The position numbers were made by a program, and so were the translations under genes. Positions 11,667 through 22,186 of a DNA stretch of 64,000 bases are shown here, piece after piece. The notes beneath the pieces were generated by a model. That model saw only the letters and a program-made list of their open reading frames with translations. It had not been told where the DNA came from and did not search any database. Position 1 is the stretch's first letter; every line of letters begins with the position of its first letter. The stretch comes from Hyalella azteca (lineage: Eukaryota > Arthropoda > Malacostraca > Amphipoda > Hyalellidae): positions 62,001-126,000 of the forward strand of contig NW_025932839.1 in assembly GCF_000764305.2 (NCBI RefSeq). Direction: 5' to 3'.

Positions 11667-11910
11667 AATAATAATAATAGCGGTTTCAGCGTTATTAAGC
11701 CGTAGGCCTGTCGCCGATTCTTAAAATCGCAGAACATTCACAGCTTGTTGCGGTCTCGAACTCGCAACTCACTGCTACAATTCTGCTGTGCTTAACCGCC
11801 CGGCCCCCTTGCCGATTCTGACCAGAAACTGGCGCACAGAGCTGGGATCGAACCCGCGCCTCTCTGCGCCAATCCTGGTACTCTGAACTGTAACCACTGG
11901 GCCACCCTGC
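11667..11910 (-). mobile_element. tRNA-derived SINE, apparently dimeric
   Basis: Read on the minus strand, the head begins at 11,910 with an A-box-like tggcccagtgg, followed about 40 bases on by a B-box-like gggttcgatccc. A second tRNA-like module follows, with an A-box-like gccgggcggttaag and a B-box-like gagttcgagacc. The 3' end contains aagaatcggcgacaggcc and then a TTA microsatellite tail. The 18-base 3' block is identical to sequence just inside the LINE 3' end at about 9,914, which suggests the LINE machinery mobilises this SINE. Confidence 0.75.
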
Positions 11911-11979
11911 ACAATCTCTATTAATAATAATATTATTTAAATTAGCGATAATAACGGTGTATACGTTGACTAGACGTTT

Positions 11980-12215
11980 GGCTTATCCCAGATTCCTAAC
12001 ATATCATAATATTCACAGCCGGTTGCTGGACACTAGCATGCAGCTAACTGCTCCAATTTTGCTGCTCTTATCGTCCGGCCACCTCAACTATTTTATCAGA
12101 GCTGTAGTAACGAGTAGGTAGCTGGGATCGAACCCACAAAATTACTGCTCCAGTTATGGCAAGTTTATGGTGCTCCAGTTACTGCTCCAGTTGTTTTAAA
12201 CTGCTACCAATAAGC
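11980..12215 (-). mobile_element. Degenerate SINE related to the neighbouring copy
   Basis: Keeps the gctgggatcgaaccc B-box block on the minus strand and a recognisable second module (gtccggcca, attcacagc), with many substitutions and an internal duplication of gctccagtta. Confidence 0.45.
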
Positions 12216-13034
12216 CATCGTTACTTTATGAACCTAAAAACGCATAATTAACACTAAATAGCTTACATCAACCTTAATCCGGTTCCATCTATATAATGTG
12301 TGGAGTGATCGCGGTAATAAATAGACGTTGCAAAGCTGATCCACTTCAATATGGCAGATTAGACGAGATAAACATTCCGTAAATTCGTTTCGTACCCGTT
12401 GGCCTCATTACTGATTCAGGTAAGTGTGCTGATAAACATCTGCAGAACAGGCATTAGTCCCCGCCGTTTTCAATTCGGCAATCTGGATTTTAGGCATTCA
12501 TTTGGAATCTATTTAAAAGTTTAGCCGTCAAATTATAATCATCACCGGACCAAAGCAACGTTCAAAATGAATTAGAGCGGAATACAGGACTTTAATCGTG
12601 ACCACAATTCCAGGTTTGCAGCACACTAGTAAATTCTCTTAACAAGGCGTTCTTGGGTATCAAATTCTACGAACACCTCCGCCAATTTCAAACAGACTTG
12701 GGATTCACTTTCGCTAAAATCATGCATCTCTAGATACTGAACACGGCTCATAGTGGGGCGCATTCGCTTGTATATTATGCAAGTTCTTTGACAAACAGAG
12801 GCCGCAAATGTGTATGCATCATGGTGTATCCGATTCGTAGACAACCTTAACCGTGTTGACACTAGGAAAAATTCCAATGATTGGACTGATATTCAATCTT
12901 GCAGCTATACGAGCTGCAATCGCGCTGTCCGAGTGGTTGACCCAGAGGTGGCACAACCGACTGACTGAATCTAGTCTCGCCAAGACATGCCGGATTTGGA
13001 TAAGATAAATAATACTCTACTCCATGAAAGTGAG
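12216..13034. other. No gene recognised
   Basis: About 0.8 kb of mixed-composition DNA. An 83-codon minus-strand frame at 12,626-12,877 has no features I recognise and starts at no convincing site. Most of this stretch is probably 3' flanking DNA of COPS9. Confidence 0.5.
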
Positions 13035-13040
13035 TTTATT
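13035..13040 (-). terminator. Candidate poly(A) signal of COPS9
   Basis: AATAAA on the minus strand, 268 bases past the COPS9 stop codon. It is the only canonical hexamer noted in that interval. Confidence 0.4.
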
Positions 13041-13308
13041 TAAAAACTTCGAGGGTTATCGAATATAGAGACATTAAAATAGACCACAATTCTGCTCTGC
13101 CGCGATCATTAAAAATTGAAAATTACAGGTTACTCAAGTTCGTTGTTCATCGTCGCCTGTATTTTTATGGAACATAAAGCAGAAATAATTACCCCCATCT
13201 GTAACATCACATATAATCAGTATTTTACGCTGCATGTACATCGCGGCTCTTGCGAGTTATAATAGATTAACTCCAAATACTGATTTAGATTAATAACTCC
13301 ATTTAAAT

Positions 13309-13503
13309 TCAAGCCAGATCCTCGTCGTCAAAAATATCAGGGAAGGAGTTGGGGAAGTCAGCGTGCACAGCCTTCTCATTGGCAGTCAGATCCATGAGAA
13401 TTCCACCAGCCTCGTCAAGGTCTATGTAAGGACCAGCTCCTTCAGGGAACATCTCGTCGGCAACCACCCCACCGATCCGACCATCGCCTTGGTTGTTGTC
13501 CAT
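13309..13503 (-). CDS. COPS9: COP9 signalosome complex subunit 9 (CSNAP/MYEOV2)
   Basis: Encodes 64 residues. The core [19 protein letters not shown], then LMDL and NEKAVHADF and an acidic FDDED tail, is the signature of COPS9, the small acidic subunit of the COP9 signalosome. That complex removes NEDD8 from cullins in nucleus and cytoplasm. The mammalian protein is about 57 residues. The first ~17 residues here ([14 protein letters not shown]) are extra and variable. I chose the ATG at 13,501-13,503 because the frame further upstream offers only non-ATG starts; an upstream exon is possible. The coding sequence is intronless. It lies 455 bases downstream of the next gene on the same strand. 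Differences from the usual sequence are a deletion after the AGG turn and F-to-P changes near the C terminus. Confidence 0.9.
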   Translation of the reverse strand: MDNNQGDGRIGGVVADEMFPEGAGPYIDLDEAGGILMDLTANEKAVHADFPNSFPDIFDDEDLA

Positions 13504-13879
13504 TACGAAGACCACACCAACAGCAATATTCTATTGCTGTTGACACGCAGGATACAACAGAAAATTTTTCGGTGGAGCTAGGCAAGAGGTGCAGAGTTGA
13601 GTATGGGAATTGTCGACTTGAATGTAATCTGCAAGAGAAAACGTGCAGTTAGTTCAAGAAAAGTTTACTTAGTAAATAAGCAGATGAATGTTTACATAGA
13701 ATTACGAACGACTTACCAAAACGCGCTTCCTATGGACGAAGAAGGAGAAAATTCTATTCAAGCCGGTTATTGGAGAACTCTACTTCCGTTTGAGAAATTT
13801 AGGTTTCCAACTTTTAATATTTAGCCAGGAACCAATCTTGTGATGCATGCTTATTTTTCGTCGAAAATTCTGGGTCCAA

Positions 13880-13885
13880 TTTATT
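13880..13885 (-). terminator. Candidate poly(A) signal of the acidic Pro/Ser-rich gene
   Basis: AATAAA on the minus strand, 73 bases past the stop codon at 13,958. Confidence 0.5.
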
Positions 13886-13957
13886 AAAATGGTTTGACGC
13901 GCAAAGGCCTAAAACTTTCATAAAATGTGCTAGTCTTTTATCGTAACACTCCTGCAT

Positions 13958-16562
13958 CTAAATATCCGTTCCACTAGGGACAACAGCATCTTGTGTCTCT
14001 TCCTCGCCTTCGTTCTCCGTCTCTTCGTCGAGCTGCAGCCTTCTTAGAGCTCGGCGGGGTGAAGCTCCATAAGGAGCTACACGCGAAGGGCTCGTCACAG
14101 GACGTTGTCGCATGGGACTACCAGCCTCGCCGGACACAGTTCGGGAACTTGTGCTCAACGTTGGTGATGACAAGTGTCTCGAATCGGGGCTCTGGCTACT
14201 CGTCCTTTGCGCATGAAGTACAGCATAAGGAAGCATTGAAGAACTTTGGGGAGAACTACGGTGTTGTCCATCCAAGGGTGGTGACAAGTGTCGCGATTCG
14301 GGGCTTTGGGTACTAATCCTGGGTGAATGCGCAGGTAGTCCAGCATAAGGAATCATTGAAGAACTTTGGGGAGAAATACGGTGTTGTCCATCTAAGGGCG
14401 GTGACAAGTGTCGCGATTCGGGGCTCTGGCTACTCATTCTTTGTGCTGGAAGTCCAACATAAGGTGGCATTGAAGAACTACTTTGGGGAGAAATACGTTG
14501 TCCATCCAAGGGTGGTGACAAGTGTCGCGATTCGGGGCTGTGGATACCCATCCTTAGCGCAAGCGCGGGAAGACCAGCATATGAAAGCATTGAAGCACTT
14601 TGAGGGGAGATAGGGTGTTGACCCATTGGAGGAGGAATAACCGACTCCTGCGGTATAAGATTGTATGGGAATGAAGGTCCACCTGGAGGAGGGGTGTAGG
14701 GGCTCCGTGTCTCAATAGTAGGTGAAGGAGGCGTACCAGACGATCCGTGCGAATGGAACCGTTCGCCTCTAGTATTTCGTCGCCCTTCGGGTGAAGAATG
14801 TGGATGAACTGGCGAATCTGACGGACCAGTGACATTTTCTTGAACTCCTGGAAGCTGGCCGTAAGCAGCGCTGCCTGATGACCCAGCTCTGCTGTCTGGA
14901 GTCGTGCGACGAGGATGGGAGCTGCTCGAGCGCTGACCATCCCGTGGTGACAAGGGGGGAGGAATAATGACGCAAGAACTTTCTGGTCTACTGTCCGGAG
15001 AATAGTGATAATGGTAAGGCCCACTCGATGCCGGTCTACGTTGGGGAGATGCTAGGGGAGGATAAACTGGTGGAGGCGCACTAGGCACGCGTTCAGTGTC
15101 ATAGCCAGGAAGGTTGTGCCCGTATTGCCTATCTATGGTAACATTTGGTGCGATGGTTTCTTCCATTGCAGCCGAGAAAGAGCCGGCCGACGGCAAACTT
15201 GTATCAGATGCGCTACGAGGAGGCTCAATGGATTGACAGTGTGGACAGACCGCAGGTGTTGACGCTCGGGATGATGAAGTTCCGGAGTCCTCGTCGCTGT
15301 TCCTAGTTCCTGTTGATATGCCAGATGTGCTTTGAGTGTCTGGCGCCACTGGGGCGGTGGGCGAGCGAGGGGCTTGAGTAATGATCACGGGAGTATCGAC
15401 TGCTGCCAAACCCTCTTGCAACTTCGGGAGGAGCCTAGCAGGAAATCTATCTCCACATCTCTCACAAACTAGAGTTCCTTTCCTCTCGCGTCGCCTGCTG
15501 CTTCTCGAGCTTTGCGCAGAAGCCGTCTCTTCGGCAGGTACATTACTTGAGTTCGAAGTTCCTGGCTCTTCGGGAGGAAGAGTAGATGCGCCTTCAAGAT
15601 TCATCATCTCAATGTCAACGTCATCATCTTCATCGTAGTCATAATCATCAACGTATTCGTCATTATCAGCAACAACGTCTTCGTCGTCATCGTCACGATT
15701 ATCATCAACATTGTCTTCGTCGTCATAGTCACCATCATCATCAACAACGTCTTCGTCGTCATAGTCACCATTCTCATTAACAACGTCTTCGTCGTCATAG
15801 TCACCATTATCATCAACAACGTCTTCGTCGTCATTGTCACCATTATCCTCCTGTTCATCAACAGGGAGCAACATTCCTTCATATTCTCCAACTCGTTCAA
15901 CAAGTTCAAGTTCTTGCCGCAATCGAACAGAACCGCCAGAAAACGATGGTTCGTCAAGATTATGGTCAACATCCTCTTCGGGTATCGGGTCATTGGCCAG
16001 ATCAAGGTACTCCATAGCAAACGCTTGTTCAATGATCATCGTCTCTATGTCGGATCGACTTGCTGGTCGGCTGTCATCGTGAACGCTCCTGTTCGAGCTC
16101 GGACTCCCACAAGCAGCTTCATTGGAATCTATCGACGCAGTTTCGACTGGCTCGTTCAGAGCTGCACCCAATTCTGGGCCTTCTAATGCATGCACAAGAT
16201 CATCACCCTGGGCTATTTGGTTGCCTTCATTTGGAGGCTCGGGAGAATCGGCAATGTTCTCTACAATCTGCTGCGGATGATCAGGATCGAGGTTAAAAGG
16301 AACGTCCTCGGGGTTGTCTTGCGCAGGAGTTTCTTCCAGTGGACTGCCTAGCTCCGGCGATGCTTGAGAAGTTATCTTATCCTTCGACAGAAAAGGTTCA
16401 AACTTATAAACCATACATAGCCTGTCAACTATATATATCAGTAAATATCCAGGTAAATAGAGCTCGAGTTCCAACACGTGTCAATTATATACATATCAAA
16501 TTGCCTTAACTTACAGCTGTGACGTGTCGTTTCGAACCACCACTACGCTTCCTACGAGGCAT
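13958..16562 (-). CDS. Acidic, Pro/Ser-rich, repeat-containing protein of unknown function (two exons)
   Basis: Not recognised. Proposed structure: exon 1 16,515-16,562 (MPRRKRSGGSKRHVTA, a basic nuclear-localisation-like start), donor GTAAGT, a 112-base intron, and exon 2 13,958-16,402 beginning FEPFLSKDK. This gives about 830 residues in frame. Alternatively the single frame 13,958-16,477 is used with a hydrophobic start. Order: an acidic region with iterated DGDYDDEDVV units (DNA 15,620-15,850); a CERCGDRF motif, and about 70 residues later a CPHC, which together could bind one zinc ion; a long Pro/Ser region with four ~39-residue repeats containing SPESRHLSPPLDGQ (DNA about 14,120-14,620); and an acidic C-terminus. 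It looks largely disordered and probably nuclear. The repeats are DNA-level tandem duplications, and other frames across them are also open, so only the frame given is credible. Confidence 0.65.
14120..14620 (-). repeat. Coding tandem repeat, four units of about 117 bp
   Basis: Encodes four copies of a ~39-residue unit with SPESRHLSPPLDGQ and SPQSSSM in the unknown acidic protein. Units differ by point changes and in-frame indels, so the frame has been kept. Confidence 0.8.
15620..15850 (-). repeat. Coding tandem repeat of acidic units
   Basis: About six copies of a 30-33 base unit encoding DNGDYDDEDVV-like residues. All indels are multiples of three. Confidence 0.8.
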
Positions 16563-19337
16563 GTCTTACAAAGCTGAAAAACAACGTACGGTAAACTCAA
16601 AGTTTCCGGAGTTAGAATGTTATAAAGTGGCCTTCGACTTAAAATGTTCAAACACGTGTTAAGTTTCATTAAACACCGTGAGGTTAGAATTCTAGAAAAG
16701 ATCAGAGGGGAAAGGTGAATAAAAACTTCAAACATTGAAAGACATAGCAGGATTGTAAATTTAAAAATTCAACTTTGATCTTTGTTAAATGACAAAATGA
16801 ATGATGTTCAGAAATTGGAAATGTCAATTTTTTGATGATTTGAAGACAATATCATGGAATCATTTATTACTTCAGCTACTCAAAGTCTGATAGGAGATCT
16901 GCCAGCTTCAAAACCCATTTCAAGCTATCTCCTGTCCTGTGCAACTAAATGCAAGATAAATAGAAGTTTAGGCTATTCCAGATCGGGCTGCATCTTCTGC
17001 AATTCTTCAGGACTAATTTAATAGAACTTAGAACTAGCAAAGTAATTCAAAATTGGAACTAATTCTAAGTAAGCCATTGCACATGGATACAATAACCATC
17101 TAACATTTCTTTTTGCATGGTAGTAATTATAAATTGTTACTCTCAGTAGTCCTAGGGACAACCAATCTTTCTTTCTAAATCTGCACAAATCATGATGTCG
17201 CATCTTTTCTAGTGAGGCCCAGATTAGGAAATTCATAAAAAAATTCAATATAATGTAATAAGAAATTTATAGCAGCAACACTGACAACTGCTATGAATCA
17301 AGTTGCAGTAGGCACCAAATTCTGCTCCTTTTCTTGGAACTAAATATTTCATTATTTCATTATGTACCCATAATATTGGGTCAATCTGGTATGAAATAAC
17401 TATATTTCAAACCCTGATAGCACTGGTGTTTAACCCTAGATGCAAAATTGCATTAATGCACTTCAAATTTGAGTTCCCAAAATCTGACACCTCAAGAGAA
17501 AAGATTAAGGCTTCCACCTTACAACATCACAGGAATAAGAAAATCAACAATGATGCATGGCCTAACATGCATTTCAAAAACCCATTCACAGCTTCCAGGA
17601 CTGGCTACATCATATTTAAAAGAAAAGGAATCCTCTGTACATTGAGATATAGCAGATATATTTATCCAACATCTTGGTCCTTGCTATACAGTTGAGTGAG
17701 ATCTATATAAAATAAGGAAAATTTGCATTTTCTGGGGTTCTTGTATGCACTGGTACATAGTTTCTTTAGAACCTAAGTATGGTTCTTGAGAGTCCAAAAC
17801 CAAATCGATTCATTTCAAGAGATATTTAAAAATTAATTCTGGCCTTAGAAGTGCAATAAATACTAGAATTATTTATTCAATGATCTCCATAAGGAGTCAC
17901 TATATGCACGTACAAAAAAAATAGATAGAACAAGGAACAAAATTTTACTTCATCATTGGCACTAGATGCAACAAACTACCTTTTTGTACCTCAATGTTCA
18001 ATGTACCTAGACTGAAGCAACATGAAGATGAAGGATGCTACTTCATTGCCAAGAGATAAACAAGATGACAATTCATTAGAAAATACAGTATAAAGATCTT
18101 TGGTGATGTCAACATCAAAATCTGTCTTCATAAGTACTTGTTAATGCATTTTATATTACATACTCATTCACACGTGTTTTGGGCAACAAAATCTCCAAGG
18201 TTCAAGCAGTTCTGGCAACAAATCAACAATATCAACAACACTGTACCTAAAATCTTTATCTTGGTAACACAATTACCCAACTTAACATAGTGTCACTGCA
18301 GTTGGTCAAGAGATACATGCACTGTTCAGAATGCATCAGAAATAGTTGAACAAATTTATGGCTGCAAGATTTCATGACCTAAGAGTATATTTGCATAATG
18401 CAGGCAAATTGGACAGCTATGTACATGGTTCAATAGTGACTACATTTCTATTATCAAACAATTTCCCAAAGATGAAAAAATGCATGGCTACGTAAACGTA
18501 TTCCTATTGTGTGTAACAGGAAAAACAGGGTTTTGCCTAAAGCTATTAGTCTTAATAATGAATCTAGCTGACTTATGGGAAACTGACAGAGCACCAAGAT
18601 GCAGCCAATGATGCAGAGTTTAGCAAATGTCACAAGGATTTGGATTTCAGGCTTCAAGTATCAGCAATATTTTCAAGAAATATCAAGGACAGCCATGACT
18701 TTCAAGATTTTTAGTCAAAAATACATGTATACATCATAGTACAGCACCACTATGAGAAATGTGTAGATATGATCTCTCAAAGTCTTTGACTTTTCATGTA
18801 GGTACATGTTGCTGAGGATATTTAGATTTCATCTACACTGCTGTGCATATCAAGTTCATGCTACAGTGCTACTGCCAGAAAATCTAAAAATCTATGGAAA
18901 GTCTCTAAAACTGCTCATGACAGCAATCATAGCATATAGAGTATTACTAGATAGCTATTGATTCATCCACTTTGCAAGTACCTACTAAGTAGTTTGTTAA
19001 ATATTGCACTTGCAGTTATTTTATTTAGATCCTAATGTCAACTGAAGATCTGTATTAACCTAAGAACCAAACAAGTTATAACAAACCAAATTCTCAACCT
19101 GAAATTGATTCAAAGCCTAAAACTAAAGATGGGTCTGTTAATAAACCAATTGAGTAATAATCCAGATAAAAATTCATCACAAATCCTTTTTTCCATTTCC
19201 ATAAGTTCCAACATTAACTAAGAAAATATGCTTCAATAACCAATTTGCCTGATTAGATTCTCAACTAAAAGATTGGTATAAGATTTCAGTATAGCTGCAT
19301 ATTTTTATAACCAGCCTGGTCATACCATGGCAATTGG
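16563..19337. other. Gene-poor stretch, nothing recognised
   Basis: About 2.8 kb of AT-rich DNA with evenly scattered stops in all frames; the longest frame is under 90 codons and without features. It lies upstream of the unknown acidic gene on the minus strand, so its first few hundred bases probably include that promoter. I see no distinct motif. Confidence 0.5.
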
Positions 19338-19510
19338 CAATGCAGAGAGTTTTTTAGACTCTCCCTCAAGTTAATTTCTCAGTACTATATGTAGACCAGT
19401 AAAGTATCCTGGATACCTGCATTGTCATATATAAGAAATTGCTATAAATTGTGAGTAAATGTGGAAATTAAAAATGAACCGACTCTAAAAAATCAGTGGT
19501 TTGTGTAACT
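19338..19510. mobile_element. Degenerate TA-flanked MITE, family B
   Basis: Shares the gcagagagttttttagactct end, a tagaccagtaa...tatc...ggatacc middle and a tctaaaaaatc...gtggtttg end with the two better copies at 44,677-44,854 and 45,014-45,191. The termini have decayed. Confidence 0.6.
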
Positions 19511-20336
19511 GGTTTGGTTGCTAGTGTAATGCATTAGCCTTGAATTGGCAAATGTATTATTATGTACTGTAAAGAGATCATTTGAAAATACTATAAAATT
19601 ACTCACAACTATCATTGTGCAGATGATTTTCAAAACTAGGAAGTTTACACTGTTACATTGAGTCAATCAGTGATTGAGAGATACGTTCTAACGGTTCTAT
19701 GAGACTGGGTGCAAGATTACCTCATTTGAAACCAGATTTATCTTGATGACTTATTTAAGCCACTCTGTATTCAAAAATTCTCCAATTACCTTGCGCCCTT
19801 CGACTGAGGAATTTCTTTCCCTCTACAATGAAGCAAATACTCACTTTATGGGTGAAGTCAGTGGAATATTTCATGCAAGTGTTTGTTATGATTCCAATCT
19901 GCGGATTCACTTCTCTTTTTCCGTAAGGACGGAAATTTATTGGCTGAAGAACTGTCAAGTAATTGGGAAAATAATTTTTAATTCTAAAAAATCAAAATAG
20001 ATCATGAGCGTCACTTGAAAATAAAATTTGTACTTACGTCATTGAAACATCAATATACAAATTTGTAAAATAATACAAAGAGACTATAACAAAATCCTTA
20101 ATTCCAATCAAATTTGCCTTTTTCTTGCACGATTCAATAACTGCTGGTGCGAATTCTCTATGGTGTCTTTAAAAATCAAAGAATAATAAAGCAACTGCAT
20201 ATATCCACAAACTGAATGATTTCAGTTCAATTACGAATTTTAGATAATTATTTGTCAAGATCCAGCAACTAATTTATAATGCTGTGTATAAAAATCAACA
20301 AAAATACAGGGACCGATATTCTTAACTATAAGTCGG

Positions 20337-20489
20337 TATTGTTGTATGAAACATAGTCCAGGGATTTCTTTTTTTTTAAGCACCAATCAAAGCGAACTTT
20401 GATCAGATTGTATGAATTGTATTGTTGTTTGAAACATGGTCCAGGGATTTTCTTTTTTTTTAAGCACCAATCAAAGCAAACTTTGATCG
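20337..20489 (+). repeat. Two-copy tandem duplication
   Basis: A block of about 68 bases (gtccaggga, a T-run, then aagcaccaatcaaagc and aactttgatc) occurs at 20,337-20,404 and 20,420-20,489. Non-coding. Confidence 0.8.
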
Positions 20490-20720
20490 ATATTTTAGGC
20501 TTTATAGGAGCGGTGAGTGGAACTGTTGACAAGCTTCCACGTAGAAAAAAAAGTCAACAAATCTGGCAAAACCATGGGGACAATATCATCTTTTCCAATG
20601 AATCTTTCTCACGGAGGACAAGCTTTTTTGGAAAGTATAGGTCATTAACTCCGATGTTTCTATGTACGAGTATTTAATCAAAAAATATAACTCAGTACTC
20701 ACTGCAGTGAGTGACAGAGA

Positions 20721-20820
20721 GCGCATTTTCTCGTCGACGAAAACGTGAAGTCATGGACGGACAGACAGACGGACATTGCGAGCACAATAGTGCATTTTTT
20801 TCATAAATGAGAAAATGCGC
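20721..20820. mobile_element. 100-bp MITE-like repeat, family C copy 1
   Basis: Bounded by the inverted repeat gcgcattttctc / gagaaaatgcgc. The interior contains gtcgac, acgtgaagtc and an iterated ggacggacagacagacgg run. The flanking cactgcagtgagtgaca is also shared between copies. Other copies: 28,799-28,895 and 54,683-54,781. Confidence 0.75.
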
Positions 20821-20900
20821 TAAAAAGGAATCTTGTTAATTAACTGTATCTGCTTCTTTATAGGCAGCTCTATCAGCGTAACCAGACGCTCTTCAGAGTT

Positions 20901-21017
20901 GCGTTAACACATCTCGTATAATACTACACGAGATAACCTGCGTTAACACATCTCGTATAATACTACACGAGATAACCTGCGTTAACACATCTCGTATAAT
21001 ACTACACGAGATAACCT
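20901..21017 (+). repeat. Three 39-bp tandem units, each a hairpin
   Basis: Three identical 39-base units. Each contains atctcgt...acgagat, a 7-base perfect inverted repeat around an AT-rich loop, so each unit can form a stem. No promoter or terminator role can be assigned. Confidence 0.9.
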
Positions 21018-21339
21018 AAGCTGAGGCTGATACAAGAGGTTGATGCTTTGTGTGGCCGCATGAAAATTATGAGAAGAAATTCAGTCGAATTTATTTGAAA
21101 AACGTAAAATATAAAGAACAGAACTCGTGGTCATTCCAGAAAGAATGTTAACGTACATGCCAAAGCAGATGAAACAATATTATTTAAGTAATTATATCCT
21201 CCCGGCTAACTGATCATCTCCACGTCACTCCAGTCAACTCGCTGTTTGGCGCACGGAATTTTTAAAAAACTTATCCAGTTATAAATTATAACTATTCCTG
21301 TTAACAAAATTAATTTTCTTCCTGCTTTGCGGAAACTAT

Positions 21340-21470
21340 ATCGTCGTGAGATAATCACCACATCGTCGTGAGATATTCACCACTCGTCGTGAGATAATCA
21401 CCACCACGTCGTGAGATAATCACCACATCATCGTGAGATAATCACCTGATCATCGTATATAATCACCCAG
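21340..21470 (+). repeat. Tandem repeat of tcgtgagataatcacca units
   Basis: Six to seven copies of a ~19-20 base unit with short variable linkers. Each unit holds gtgagata/atcac, a short inverted repeat. Confidence 0.8.
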
Positions 21471-21939
21471 TATAAAGTATAAAACGAACTAAGAACTAAT
21501 TTAGTAGTACCAACAATAATTATCATATCAATACAGGCATGAAGTATTGAATGAAGCTCGGAAAGGCGCCATTAAAGAGGGACTAACGTCGGAGGATCAA
21601 TCGTTTGGTATTGACAATAAACAATAACTCAATCAAATTAATATACGATCAATTTACCAACACGCCGCGTAAACGATGAATGGTTAAAGTTATTAACATA
21701 ATAAGTAGCTTAGCTTAAAACAATACAGTATATCACATTTTAAAAGAACAACTATCGTACAATCATTTACACACATACTATTGGTCTAATATTCACATAT
21801 TAATAGGAAATATAATGTACACTTATTATCATGACAATGGGGAAAGTAATGTACAATTAGTTATACAATTATTGGCTATACATTTGTAGTGATGCGCATA
21901 TGAGGCTTTGAATGAGTTATGTAATAAAGAAATTAGTTG

Positions 21940-22045
21940 TGGTCTGGTGGTGCTGGTCTAGTCCAGGTCGCGCAGGTTGATGGTGGTCTGGTGGTGCAGG
22001 TCTAGTCCAGGTCGCGCAGGTTGATGGTGGTCTGGTGGTGCTGGT
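21940..22045 (-). repeat. 44-bp tandem duplicates of the ZXDC stop-codon region
   Basis: Two further copies of the last coding bases plus stop of the ZXDC-like gene follow the real stop codon, unit 44 bp. They would lie in the 3' untranslated region and are out of the coding frame. Confidence 0.85.
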
Positions 22046-22186
22046 CTAGTCCAGGTCGCGCAGGTTGATGGTGGTCTGGTGGGTGTGCAGGGGCGTGGAC
22101 GTGTCGGTCAGCAGGTGGGGGCACATCAGGGGGTCTGGGGGGTACAAGTCCCCCCCATGAGGCACACACAGTCCGTCATCCCCAGC
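22046..22186 (-). CDS. ZXDC: ZXDC-like terminal exon (47 codons)
   Basis: Acceptor CCCCGCAG before GCTGGGG, then 46 residues ending HQTTINLRDLD and TAG. Only phase 0 keeps the frame open to the conserved ending. The upstream exon ends in phase 1, so a joining exon or an error is needed. Confidence 0.8.
   Translation of the reverse strand, partial: AGDDGLCVPHGGDLYPPDPLMCPHLLTDTSTPLHTHQTTINLRDLD

Noticed and set aside
11821..11910. True tRNA gene from A- and B-box motifs
   Set aside because: The motifs are followed by a second tRNA-like module, a LINE-type tail and a microsatellite, and the unit recurs at 43,465-43,726, so it is a SINE.
12626..12877. 83-codon minus frame upstream of COPS9 3' flank
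   Set aside because: Nothing recognisable, and no ATG-context or conservation evidence available.
14323..15024. Several overlapping frames across the repeats of the unknown acidic gene
   Set aside because: They are shadow frames of tandem repeats whose period is a multiple of three; only the 13,958-16,402 frame runs the whole length.
15604..16032. 142-codon Met/Thr-rich minus frame
   Set aside because: Shadow of the acidic repeat block in another frame.
21335..21470. CRISPR-like array of ~20-bp repeats
   Set aside because: There are no unique spacers of constant length; units are tandem with 0-4 base linkers in a eukaryotic genome.
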